Assembly: GCA_046760105.1 (NCBI GenBank)
Contig: JBHIDJ010000050.1
Span: 1-20,212 of the forward strand
DNA from: JBHIDJ01 sp046760105
Lineage (GTDB): Bacteria > Pseudomonadota > Gammaproteobacteria > Acidiferrobacterales > SPGG2
Direction of reading: 5' to 3'
DNA: 20,212 bases
In this document: positions 7,082-14,947 of the stretch, piece after piece
How positions within the stretch are numbered: position 1 is the stretch's first letter
Layout: each line of letters begins with the position of its first letter
Notes under the pieces: generated by a model
Databases searched by the model: none
What the model saw: the letters and a program-made list of their open reading frames with translations, nothing else
Told to the model about the DNA's origin: nothing
Translations under genes and position numbers: made by a program

Positions 7082-9142
7082 GTGGCGTGGACCTTTGGCG
7101 TGGACGTCGGTGGTACTTTCACCGACTTCTATGCATTAAATGAGACAACCGGTGAAAGGCAGGTCGCGAAACGGCCGTCTACGCCGGACAATCCCGCACG
7201 TGCTGTTCTCTCCGGATTGCACGAACTCGCCGAGCGGCACGGCATTGATCTCGGCGATGTGCGCCGGTTGTCCCACGGTACAACGGTCGGAACGAACGCG
7301 CTGATCCAACGGCGCGGTGGTCGAGTAGCGTTGATTACCACCCGCGGTTTTCGCGACCTACTCGAGATAGGGCGCCAGACTCGCCCCCACATGTACGATC
7401 TCTACCGAGATCATCCACCACCCCTCGTACCGCGCGAACATCGTTTCGAGCTCCCGGAACGAGTAATGGCCGAGGGACGGGTCTTAGAGGCGTTGACGCC
7501 GGAAGCGGTGGCCGAGGCCGTTAGCGCTGTACGCGCGGCTGGTGCCGACTCTTGTGCCGTGTGCTTTCTGTTCGCCTATCTCAACCCGGAACACGAACAT
7601 GCGGTGGCGCAGGCCTTGCAGCAAGCCGTGCCTGAACTGAATGTCTCGCTCTCGTCCGAAGTCCAACCCGAGTTCCGCGAGTACGAACGCTTTTCGACAA
7701 CGGTACTAAACGCCTACATGCAACCGATAATGGCCGACTATATGGCAAAGCTGGAAGCGAGCTTGTCCCAATCGGTGCCGGCGGCAACGGTTGGTATCAA
7801 TCAATCGAGTGGTGGTCTTATGTCGCCCGATCGTGCTCGCCGCTTTCCGGTACGCACCGCCCTTTCCGGGCCAGCGGCGGGGGCTGTGGGTGCCGTGCAC
7901 GTTGCGCGTTCCGCCGAGCGGCCCAATGTCATCACGCTGGATATGGGCGGTACTAGTGCTGACGTCGCACTGATTCGCGATTACCGTGCCGATGTGTCGT
8001 TCAACCGCGAGGTGGCAGGTTTTCCAATACGCCTGCCGATGGTGGATATCGAAACGGTTGGTGCTGGGGGTGGTTCCATCGCCTGGTTCGACCGCGACGG
8101 TCTACTCAAGGTCGGCCCCACCAGTGCCGGCGCCGATCCCGGCCCGGCGTGTTACGGACGCGGTGGTGAAGAACCAACGGTGAGCGACGCTAATTTAGTC
8201 CTCGGTCGACTGTCGCCTCGAGGGCTACTCGGTGGCGCAATGGCCTTAGACATGGACCTCGCTCATCAGTCGTTTTCGCCGATTGCCGAGCGCCTGGACT
8301 TTTCCGTCGAACGTACCGCCCACGGGGTACTCGGTATTACCGTCGCCAACATGGTACGCGCCATCCGCACGATCTCCGTGGAACGGGGACACGATCCCCG
8401 CCAGTTTACGCTCATGGCCTTTGGCGGCGCGGGACCCCTGCATGCGCGTGACGTCGCCGCTAGCCTCGGCATCCATGAGATTTTGGTTCCGCCTGCACCC
8501 GGTATCGTGTGCGCCGAAGGTTTGATCGTCTCTGATCTAAAGGAGGACTTTGTGATCAGCCACCGCACCCGGGTCGAAGACCGGAACCGCGAGCACATCC
8601 GAAGGCATATTGCGGGACTAATCGCGGAAGCGCAGCAGTGGTTTAGGACCGAGAACGTGCCGGCCGATGGCCGAAATCTTGAGCTTAGTCTCGACATACG
8701 CTACGTCGGTCAGAATTTTGAGCTGGCGGTACCGCTTGGTGCTGCTCCAAACTTGCAGCCCGACATACTGCCCGACGCGGAGGGATTGCACGAGCGCTTT
8801 TTCGACGTGCACGAAACCGCCTATGGGTATCACAATCCGCGCGACCCCATCGAGGTAGTAAACTACCGTCTCACGGCGCGCGGTCGCCTGCACCGCTTCG
8901 AAGTGGTTAAGGATACGGTGGACGGTGTCGCGCCACCGAAGCCCATGGGAACACGGCAAGTGTATTTCGCGCCTGCGGAAGCGCTAGAAAGCAACGTATA
9001 CGAACGGGTAGAGCTTCGTCCAGGCCAGACCATTGCGGGGCCGGCGATCATCGAACAGCTCGATGCTACCACGCCAATCTATCCCGGCGATCACGCCTGC
9101 CTAGACGGAGCCGGAAACATTCTTATCGCAATTTCGAAATGA
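7082..9142 (+). CDS. hyuA: Hydantoinase/oxoprolinase subunit A (HyuA-like ATPase subunit)
   Basis: 686 residues from GTG 7082. Together with subunit B, members of this family open cyclic amides (hydantoins, N-methylhydantoin, 5-oxoproline) with ATP hydrolysis, or carboxylate ketones in the acetone/acetophenone carboxylase branch. Seen here are the actin-fold phosphate loop FGVDVGGTFTDF (residues 5-16), SHGTTVGTNALIQRRGG (64-80), the second phosphate motif ITLDMGGTSADV (284-295) and the adenosine motif GAGGGS (327-332), followed by GPTSAGADPGPACYGRGG. Length and motif order are normal for the small (about 690-residue) HyuA type, not the fused 5-oxoprolinase. It is the first gene of the operon and overlaps HyuB by 4 bases (ATGA), implying coupled translation of the two subunits. 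The exact substrate is unknown; the neighbours suggest an N-containing ring rather than a ketone. Confidence 0.9.
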   Translation: MAWTFGVDVGGTFTDFYALNETTGERQVAKRPSTPDNPARAVLSGLHELAERHGIDLGDVRRLSHGTTVGTNALIQRRGGRVALITTRGFRDLLEIGRQTRPHMYDLYRDHPPPLVPREHRFELPERVMAEGRVLEALTPEAVAEAVSAVRAAGADSCAVCFLFAYLNPEHEHAVAQALQQAVPELNVSLSSEVQPEFREYERFSTTVLNAYMQPIMADYMAKLEASLSQSVPAATVGINQSSGGLMSPDRARRFPVRTALSGPAAGAVGAVHVARSAERPNVITLDMGGTSADVALIRDYRADVSFNREVAGFPIRLPMVDIETVGAGGGSIAWFDRDGLLKVGPTSAGADPGPACYGRGGEEPTVSDANLVLGRLSPRGLLGGAMALDMDLAHQSFSPIAERLDFSVERTAHGVLGITVANMVRAIRTISVERGHDPRQFTLMAFGGAGPLHARDVAASLGIHEILVPPAPGIVCAEGLIVSDLKEDFVISHRTRVEDRNREHIRRHIAGLIAEAQQWFRTENVPADGRNLELSLDIRYVGQNFELAVPLGAAPNLQPDILPDAEGLHERFFDVHETAYGYHNPRDPIEVVNYRLTARGRLHRFEVVKDTVDGVAPPKPMGTRQVYFAPAEALESNVYERVELRPGQTIAGPAIIEQLDATTPIYPGDHACLDGAGNILIAISK

Positions 9143-10848
9143 CGACCATGGCGACCGAACTCGACCCCATCGGTTTGGAAATTGTTTCTAACGGCCTTCG
9201 CTCCGTGACCGACGAGACCTATGTCGCGCTCATGAAGTCCGCCTACTCCACGAACATCAAGGAGCGGCATGACCACTCCACCGCCATTATGGACCCGCAG
9301 GGACGACTGGTCGTGCAGGCGGCAGAGTCTCTGCCCATTCACATAGCCTCGATGAGCGGGTTAATGAAAAGCTTGCTTGACAAATACGGCCACGACATCC
9401 GCGAAGGCGATATCTTTGTGGCTAATGATCCCCATGTGGCTGGCGGCACTCACCTACCGGACGTCAACATGGCCATGCCGGTGTTTGTCCAGGGTGAGCT
9501 GCTGGCGTTCATGTGCAATATCGCCCATCACGCGGACATCGGTGGCATGTCACCGGGCAGCATGGCAGGCGGCATGTCGGAGATCTATCAGGAGGGATTG
9601 CGCATCCCCGTCATCAAGCTCTTCCGCGAAGGCGAGCTGCAGCACGATATCCTCGACTTGCTGCTGCTCAACGTGCGCGTCCCGGCGGAGCGCCGAGGCG
9701 ATTACTTTGCACAGATCGCCGCCTGTCGACTGGGTAACCGACGACTCGCCGAGGTTGTGGCGACGCATTCCCTGCCGGTCGTGCGCACCGCTTTCGACGA
9801 GATCATCCAGCGCACCGAGAATCGCTTGCGCGAAGCGATTGCTGAGATCCCCAACGGGGTATACGAGTTTGAAGACATCATGGATGGCGATGGACTTGAG
9901 ACCGTCGACATTCCGATTCGGGTTCGCATAACCGTTAAAGGCAACCGTATTCAGTTTGACTTTAGTGGCACATCGAAACAGGTTCCCGGCAACATCAATG
10001 TGACCATGAATGCCACGCAGGCGAGTGTGTGTTACAGCCTTAAGGCGCTGCTCGATCCCGCGCTGCCGAACAACCAGGGCATACTAGATGTAGCGGAGAT
10101 CCTGGCTGAAAAGGGGTCGATGCTTAACGGCGCGTTTCCAGCGCCGGTAGCCGCACGCGCGCATACCTGTCAGCGCATCGTCGATGTGGTGCTGGGTGCG
10201 CTCGCAAAGGCGCTACCCAATAAAGTCATAGCAGCGGCTAACGGCGCCAACACGACGGCAGTGTTCTCCGGCACCGATCCGCGCACCGGTGCCGGCTATG
10301 TCTATCTCGAAACGCTCGGCGGCGGCATGGGCGCCCGGCCCATGAAAGATGGCAGAGACGGTGTTCAGGTTCACATCACCAATACCTCAAACTTGCCGGT
10401 TGAAGCTATCGAAACGGAGTATCCGCTGCTGGTAGAAGAGTACAGTCTGGTACCGGATTCGGGCGGTGCTGGCCGTTATCGCGGCGGTACCGGACTGCGC
10501 CGTGTCGTGCGACCAGTGGCCCACACCTGTGCCTTCAACGGCGTCGGCGAACGCTTCCGACATCAACCGTGGGGACTATTCGGCGGAACCCCCGGAGCGT
10601 GCGGTCGCTTTTTCCTGCGCGATACCTTCGGCGAAAACCGACGACTTGATGACAAGCCTTCAGAGGTAGCCGTTACACCAGACGAAGCGATCATTGTCGA
10701 AACACCGGGTGCCGGAGGTTACGGAGAGCCAAGCGAACGCGACCAAGCGCAACTTGATGACGACCTACGCAGTGAGAAGTTCAGCGTTGATTACATGTGT
10801 GCCAATTATGACTTCGACGGGGGAAAGCGTAAGCGTCAACATAGGTAA
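9139..10848 (+). CDS. hyuB: Hydantoinase/oxoprolinase subunit B (HyuB-like)
   Basis: 569 residues. It is the partner of the upstream HyuA in a cytoplasmic ATP-dependent amidohydrolase complex and is thought to carry the amide-opening site. Family blocks are ERHDHSTAIMDPQGRLVVQA (about residues 41-60), IFVANDPHVAGGTHLPDVNM (94-113), CNIAHHADIGGMSPGSM, and IQFDFSGTSKQVPGNIN (272-288). A Gly-rich stretch with YRGGTGLRR and a C-terminal VETPGAGGYGEPSERD are typical. The start is the ATG at 9139 inside ATGA, overlapping the HyuA stop; a second ATG at 9148 would also be possible. The tail after residue 545 is short and basic (GGKRKRQHR). The family assignment is firm; the substrate is unknown. Confidence 0.9.
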   Translation: MTTMATELDPIGLEIVSNGLRSVTDETYVALMKSAYSTNIKERHDHSTAIMDPQGRLVVQAAESLPIHIASMSGLMKSLLDKYGHDIREGDIFVANDPHVAGGTHLPDVNMAMPVFVQGELLAFMCNIAHHADIGGMSPGSMAGGMSEIYQEGLRIPVIKLFREGELQHDILDLLLLNVRVPAERRGDYFAQIAACRLGNRRLAEVVATHSLPVVRTAFDEIIQRTENRLREAIAEIPNGVYEFEDIMDGDGLETVDIPIRVRITVKGNRIQFDFSGTSKQVPGNINVTMNATQASVCYSLKALLDPALPNNQGILDVAEILAEKGSMLNGAFPAPVAARAHTCQRIVDVVLGALAKALPNKVIAAANGANTTAVFSGTDPRTGAGYVYLETLGGGMGARPMKDGRDGVQVHITNTSNLPVEAIETEYPLLVEEYSLVPDSGGAGRYRGGTGLRRVVRPVAHTCAFNGVGERFRHQPWGLFGGTPGACGRFFLRDTFGENRRLDDKPSEVAVTPDEAIIVETPGAGGYGEPSERDQAQLDDDLRSEKFSVDYMCANYDFDGGKRKRQHR

Positions 10849-10850
10849 CC

Positions 10851-10857
10851 AGGAGGT
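10851..10857 (+). promoter_or_regulatory. Consensus ribosome binding site AGGAGGT of the MttB-family gene
   Basis: Full anti-16S match, 6 bases before ATG 10864, lying in the 15-base gap after HyuB. The strongest initiation site in the operon, suggesting high expression of this enzyme. Confidence 0.8.
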
Positions 10858-10863
10858 TTTGTC

Positions 10864-12393
10864 ATGGCAATAGAACATGGCCGCAGAGGAGGTCGCAGCG
10901 CGCGACGAAAGTTGCGTACGGCGACGCCCATCGTGTCAATGCCGACACTGGTTCGGGATATTCCCGTCTACGAGATCCTCAACGAGGACGGTGTGGAACT
11001 CATTCACGATGCGTCAATGAAGATCCTTGAAGAGGTCGGCATCGACTTCCGTGATGACGAATCGCTGACCATCTGGAAAGAAGCCGGGGCCGACGTGAAG
11101 GAACAACGGGTGCACATTGCACGCGAACTGCTAATGGAGTTAATAGCCAAAACACCCGATGGCTTTACGATGCACGCCCGCAATCCCGAGCGCACCGTGA
11201 AGCTCGGCGGGCGTAACACGATCTTCTGTCCCACCTACGGCTCGCCCTATGTGATCGACTTGAACAACGAACGCCGCTATTCGACTCTGGAAGACCTGAA
11301 CAATTTTCACAAGCTCGCGTACCTGACGCCGAGCTTGCACATGACAGGCGGCATTACCTGTGAGCCGGTCGACATCCCAGTGCCCAAGCGTCATCTCCAT
11401 ATCGCCTACAGCATGCTCAAGTACTCGGACAAACCCTTTATGGGGGCGACGACGGCACGCGAACGCGCGCAAGACACGGTGGATATGGCCAAGATCGTAT
11501 TCGGCAAAGACTACCTGCAGGATCATACGGTCATGACCTCGGTGATCAACTGCAACTCGCCGCTCGTGTGGGACGCCACCATGCTAGACGCGCTTAAAGT
11601 GTACGCACGTAACAATCAGGCGGTGCTCTGCTCGCCCTTCGTGCTGGCGGGCGCCAACACCCCAGCCAGTACAACCGGTGCCATTGCTCAGCTCAACGCC
11701 GAGGCGTTGGCCGGTATCGCCTTCGGTCAGCTTGTGCAACCGGGATCGCCTATGGTCTACGGTAACTTTCTGACGATTGTCTCGATGAGATCCGGTGCAC
11801 CGATGTTGGGCACGCCGGAGACTTGCCAGATGAACTTCATGATTGGCCAGCTTGCCCGGAAGTATGAAGTGCCCTGGCGGTCCAGCGGCATGATAACGGG
11901 TTCCAAAGTAGTCGACGCGCAAGCGGCCTATGAATCCAACATGACCATGTTCTCGGTGCTACTGGCGGGAGCGCACTATGTGTTTCACGCCGCCGGCTGG
12001 AACGAGGCCGGCCTCTCGGCGAGCTTCGCCAAATTCGTTCTCGATGCCGAGCAAATGGCCATGTTCTACAAATTGGCAAAAGCGGTCAGCTTCGATGATT
12101 TCCAGGAATCCGTAGCGACGGTACGTGAGGTGGGGCCCGGCGGCCATTACCTTGGCACCGCACACACGCAGGAACATTTTCAAACCGCGTTCTTTATGCC
12201 CGATCTGCTCGACAATAACAATTACGAGCAGTGGCTCGCGGAGGGTGGCACCGATACCAATACGAGGGGGCTTGCTGCTGCAAGAGCGATGCTGGAGCGC
12301 TACGAGGAGCCGAGCCTCGACCCCGCCATCGACGAAGCGTTACGTGAGTTCGTTGCCAAACGCGAACGCGAACTTCCCGACGAGATTAGATAG
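10864..12393 (+). CDS. MttB-superfamily (trimethylamine methyltransferase family) protein, non-pyrrolysine type
   Basis: 509 residues, comparable to archaeal MttB (about 495) plus a basic N-terminal extension (RRGGRSARRKLR). Family blocks are YEILNEDGVELIHDASMKIL (about residues 36-55) with EEVGIDF, PTYGSPYVIDLNNERR, HMTGGITCEPVDIPVPKRHL, INCNSPLVWD, GSPMVYGNFL, and SSGMITGSKVVDAQAAYE (340-357) near the active-site region. No in-frame amber codon occurs inside the gene, so pyrrolysine is absent. Non-Pyl members of known function move a methyl group from glycine betaine, proline betaine, carnitine or gamma-butyrobetaine to a corrinoid protein. No corrinoid protein, MtaA-type partner or RamA-like activator is encoded here, so the methyl acceptor is unknown. 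It lies between HyuB (15-base gap) and the SDR gene (12-base gap). A demethylase of a quaternary or tertiary amine feeding the operon is the best inference; another reaction on the same fold is possible. Confidence 0.88.
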   Translation: MAIEHGRRGGRSARRKLRTATPIVSMPTLVRDIPVYEILNEDGVELIHDASMKILEEVGIDFRDDESLTIWKEAGADVKEQRVHIARELLMELIAKTPDGFTMHARNPERTVKLGGRNTIFCPTYGSPYVIDLNNERRYSTLEDLNNFHKLAYLTPSLHMTGGITCEPVDIPVPKRHLHIAYSMLKYSDKPFMGATTARERAQDTVDMAKIVFGKDYLQDHTVMTSVINCNSPLVWDATMLDALKVYARNNQAVLCSPFVLAGANTPASTTGAIAQLNAEALAGIAFGQLVQPGSPMVYGNFLTIVSMRSGAPMLGTPETCQMNFMIGQLARKYEVPWRSSGMITGSKVVDAQAAYESNMTMFSVLLAGAHYVFHAAGWNEAGLSASFAKFVLDAEQMAMFYKLAKAVSFDDFQESVATVREVGPGGHYLGTAHTQEHFQTAFFMPDLLDNNNYEQWLAEGGTDTNTRGLAAARAMLERYEEPSLDPAIDEALREFVAKRERELPDEIR

Positions 12394-12405
12394 GACGAGG
12401 TAAAC

Positions 12406-13170
12406 ATGCGCTTCCAAGGCAAATCGGTGGTCGTGACCGGTGGGGCCAGCGGTATCGGTCGCGCAATTGCCGAACGTTTCGGAGCAGAAGGGGCGACCGT
12501 GATTGTTGCCGATATCAACAGCGAAGCAGCACAGGACACAGTGGACGCGATTTCTGCAAAGGGTGGCCGGGCGCTTCCTGTCAACGTCGATGTACGCGAT
12601 CCGAAGAGCGTAGAAGACATGGTCGCGACCGCCGTCGATACTAACGATGGTCTGAATGTGATCGTGAACAGTGCTGCAATTCCCCACGTTGCAAAAATCC
12701 TCGATATCAGCTTCGAGACCTGGAGCGAAGTCCTCGCGGTAAATCTTACCGGGACATTCCTTTGTGCCCAGGCAGCGGCCCGACATATGGTGGGGACAGA
12801 CAGCGGCCGCATCATCAACCTTGCGTCCGTCAACGGCCAACGCGCCATTACGGGTCGCGGTGCCTATACCGCATCCAAAGGCGGCGTCATCATGCTGACA
12901 CGGATCATGGCAGCCGAACTTGGCCCCACCGGTGTCACCGTAAACGCGATCGCGCCGGGTCCCGTGGATACACCAATGGTTATGGAAATGCACACCCCGG
13001 CCACGCGTGAAGCTTGGCACCGTGCTTTACCTATCAAGCGCTATGCGCGCCCGGAAGAAGTTGCCCACGCGGCGGTGTTTCTCGCTTCTGATGAAGCGCA
13101 GTACATCACCGGCCATGTGCTCAATGTCGACGGCGGCTTCGACGCCGCCGGGCTTCTGTTCGACTTGTAA
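12406..13170 (+). CDS. SDR-family NAD-dependent oxidoreductase
   Basis: 254-residue classical short-chain dehydrogenase. The cofactor loop TGGASGIG is at residues 11-18. Asp36 at the end of the second strand (VADIN) favours NAD(H) over NADP(H). The catalytic tetrad is Asn113 (VNLTG), Ser141 (INLASVNG), Tyr154 and Lys158 (YTASKGG). The PGPVDTPM and C-terminal GHVLNVDGGF segments are standard. It would interconvert an alcohol and a ketone, or an amino alcohol, in the cytoplasm. GAGG lies 5 bases before the ATG. The gene follows the MttB-family stop by 12 bases and is by chance in frame with it across the TAG. Sequence alone does not give the substrate; its place suggests oxidation of a hydroxylated pathway intermediate. 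Confidence 0.92.
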   Translation: MRFQGKSVVVTGGASGIGRAIAERFGAEGATVIVADINSEAAQDTVDAISAKGGRALPVNVDVRDPKSVEDMVATAVDTNDGLNVIVNSAAIPHVAKILDISFETWSEVLAVNLTGTFLCAQAAARHMVGTDSGRIINLASVNGQRAITGRGAYTASKGGVIMLTRIMAAELGPTGVTVNAIAPGPVDTPMVMEMHTPATREAWHRALPIKRYARPEEVAHAAVFLASDEAQYITGHVLNVDGGFDAAGLLFDL

Positions 13171-13190
13171 GCACGACGGGTTCTGATCCG

Positions 13191-13499
13191 ATGGCCCGAC
13201 GAACAACAGGCAGCACGACCCGACGTCGCTTCGGTGAGCGCGCGGGCGAACCCTTTACGTTCTTGTTCGACCAACGCCCGGTGGAAGCCTGGCCCGGCGA
13301 GAGCGTGGCTGCTGCCTTGCTTGCCGCCGACGAAGTCGATCTACGTACAGGCGAAGACGGCGGCGCGCGTGGCGTGTTGTGCAGTATCGGGGTTTGCTGG
13401 GAGTGTCGCTGTGTGATCGACGGGCGCCCCAACACTCGCGCCTGTATGACCGAGGCGCGTCCTGGTATGCAGGTTCAACGCCAGCAAGGGCTCTCGTGA
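13191..13499 (+). CDS. Small (2Fe-2S) subunit of an HcnA/opine-oxidase-type dehydrogenase
   Basis: 102 residues. It is a stand-alone ferredoxin-like domain with cysteines at 64, 69, 72 and 85 in the CSIGVCWECRCVIDG...RAC arrangement (C-X4-C-X2-C-X12-C), which binds a plant-type [2Fe-2S] cluster. The preceding segment FTFLFDQRPVEAWPGESVAA is the conserved first part of HcnA, OoxX/NoxX-like and D-hydroxyproline dehydrogenase gamma subunits. It should pass electrons between the two flavoprotein subunits or to the respiratory chain. The stop overlaps the next start (GTGA), so the subunits are translated together. There is no strong ribosome site before the ATG at 13191. The first 12 residues are very basic and may not be conserved. 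Confidence 0.88.
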   Translation: MARRTTGSTTRRRFGERAGEPFTFLFDQRPVEAWPGESVAAALLAADEVDLRTGEDGGARGVLCSIGVCWECRCVIDGRPNTRACMTEARPGMQVQRQQGLS

Positions 13500-14947
13500 T
13501 AGGCCCGCGTGTTGTCATCGTCGGTGCGGGCCCGGCCGGGTTAATGGCTGCATGCGAGGCGCACAACCGTGGCGCACACGTGACACTGGTGGACGAAGCA
13601 CCGTGGCCAGGTGGTCAGATCTATCGTCAGGCGGCCCCGGAACTCGGCGCTTCTAGGGTTGGGCTCGCCAGCGAGAGAAAACGCAAACAATCCATTCTTG
13701 AGGCTTTCGCACGCGTCGTCAACGACATCGACTATCGCGCTAACGCCACCGCCTACGCCGTGTACCCGGGGCCCGAGGTGCATATCGCCCAAGACGACCG
13801 GGCGGAAGTCGTAAAGTCCGACGCCCTGATTCTGGCAACCGGTCTGAGTGAACGGGCTGTCCCTTTTCCCGGCTGGACACTGCCGGGCGTGTTGTACGCC
13901 GGTGGTACCCAGGCCTTGATGAAGGCACACCAGGTGCGTGCCGGCGATAACGTTGTCATCGCGGGGACCGGTCCCCTGCCGATTGCCCTTGGTGCGCAAC
14001 TGGTAGAGGCCGGCGCCAAGATCCATTGCATTGCGCTGTTGCACCCGTTGCGACGCATGGCCGTTAGGCCATTGGCACTGTGGGCGGGCCGATCGGTCGT
14101 GCGTGAAGGGTTTGAATATCTCAGGATCCTTAAGCGCGCAGGTGTTGAACTGCTTGAAGGATGGATACCGTTGCGCGCTGATGGGTCGCAACGCGTAGAG
14201 CACGTCACGCTTGCGCGCCACGATGGTAACGGTCGACCCGTGTCTACAAGCGAGCGACGTATCGGTTGCGATTTACTTGCGATTAACTTTGGCTTCACCG
14301 CCAACAGTGAGCTCGTGCGAATGGCGGGTGCCAAACTCGAGTACCATCCCGAGCGAGGCGGCTGGATACCGCTGGCGGATCGCTTCTGCCGCACATCGGT
14401 AGACGGTGTATTGGTCGCCGGCGATGGCGCCGGTCTACGTGGCGCTTGGGTCGCCGCTGCAGAGGGGCGAATTGCCGGCGCCGCTGCGGTTGAGAGTGCA
14501 CGCCAAGGCAATCTCGACACGCTATCTCGGGAGGTCGCGCCCGCATTTGCCGAACGCAAGCGGCATACGAAGTTTCAGCTAGCCGTGGGTGAGACCTTGC
14601 GCCTGCCGCCGCCGGTATGGTCATGGGCTGACGACGATACTGTCATTTGCCGCTGCGAAGGTGTCACACGCAAACGCCTGCAGCAGGCGATTGCAGACGG
14701 CCATGTCACGCTTGACGCAATAAAACGCAATACACGCGCCGGCATGGGATGGTGTGGCGGCCGCACCTGTTTGCAGACGATAGCCGCATTGACGGCAGAG
14801 GGACACCCATCGCCCGCAACACTACCGATGACGCCGCGTCCACTCGCCAGACCGGTGCAAATTGGCACCATCGCCGAATGTCGCGAGCAAACACGGATCG
14901 ATAGCTCCACATCGGTTTTTGAACAAAAAGATTACGCGCATTCATGA
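13496..14947 (+). CDS. FAD/NAD(P)-binding alpha subunit with C-terminal [2Fe-2S] domain (HcnB/OoxA type)
   Basis: 483 residues from GTG 13496, chosen because it sits in a GTGA overlap with the small subunit stop and is followed at once by the flavin-binding strand VVIVGAGPAGLMAA (GxGxxG at residues 10-15). The open frame continues 39 codons further upstream inside the small-subunit gene, but that part is an overlap shadow. DEAPWPGGQIYRQ (about 34-46) is the second flavin motif, and LVAGDGAG near residue 304 is the FAD pyrophosphate motif. A C-terminal BFD-like iron-sulfur domain has CRCEGVT (Cys385, Cys387) and GWCGGRTC (Cys420, Cys425). This architecture is shared by hydrogen cyanide synthase B, octopine/nopaline oxidase A and heterotrimeric D-hydroxyproline dehydrogenase alpha. 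The neighbours favour an amine or imino-acid dehydrogenase over cyanogenesis. Confidence 0.9.
   Translation: MIGPRVVIVGAGPAGLMAACEAHNRGAHVTLVDEAPWPGGQIYRQAAPELGASRVGLASERKRKQSILEAFARVVNDIDYRANATAYAVYPGPEVHIAQDDRAEVVKSDALILATGLSERAVPFPGWTLPGVLYAGGTQALMKAHQVRAGDNVVIAGTGPLPIALGAQLVEAGAKIHCIALLHPLRRMAVRPLALWAGRSVVREGFEYLRILKRAGVELLEGWIPLRADGSQRVEHVTLARHDGNGRPVSTSERRIGCDLLAINFGFTANSELVRMAGAKLEYHPERGGWIPLADRFCRTSVDGVLVAGDGAGLRGAWVAAAEGRIAGAAAVESARQGNLDTLSREVAPAFAERKRHTKFQLAVGETLRLPPPVWSWADDDTVICRCEGVTRKRLQQAIADGHVTLDAIKRNTRAGMGWCGGRTCLQTIAALTAEGHPSPATLPMTPRPLARPVQIGTIAECREQTRIDSSTSVFEQKDYAHS

Noticed and set aside
7129..9342. Many long minus-strand open frames opposite the HyuA and HyuB genes.
   Set aside because: They lack ribosome sites and family similarity and mirror the codon bias of the real genes on the plus strand.
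12391..12405. Amber stop of the MttB-family gene is in frame with the downstream SDR gene, recalling pyrrolysine read-through in archaeal MttB.
   Set aside because: The MttB protein is already full length at 509 residues, several other genes here also end in TAG (marC, DUF1127, OCD, the beta subunit), and the SDR has its own GAGG and ATG. The shared frame is most likely chance.
13379..13495. Upstream extension of the FAD alpha-subunit frame inside the 2Fe-2S gene.
   Set aside because: The flavin-binding strand begins just after the GTG at 13496, which forms a GTGA overlap; the extra 39 codons are overlap shadow.
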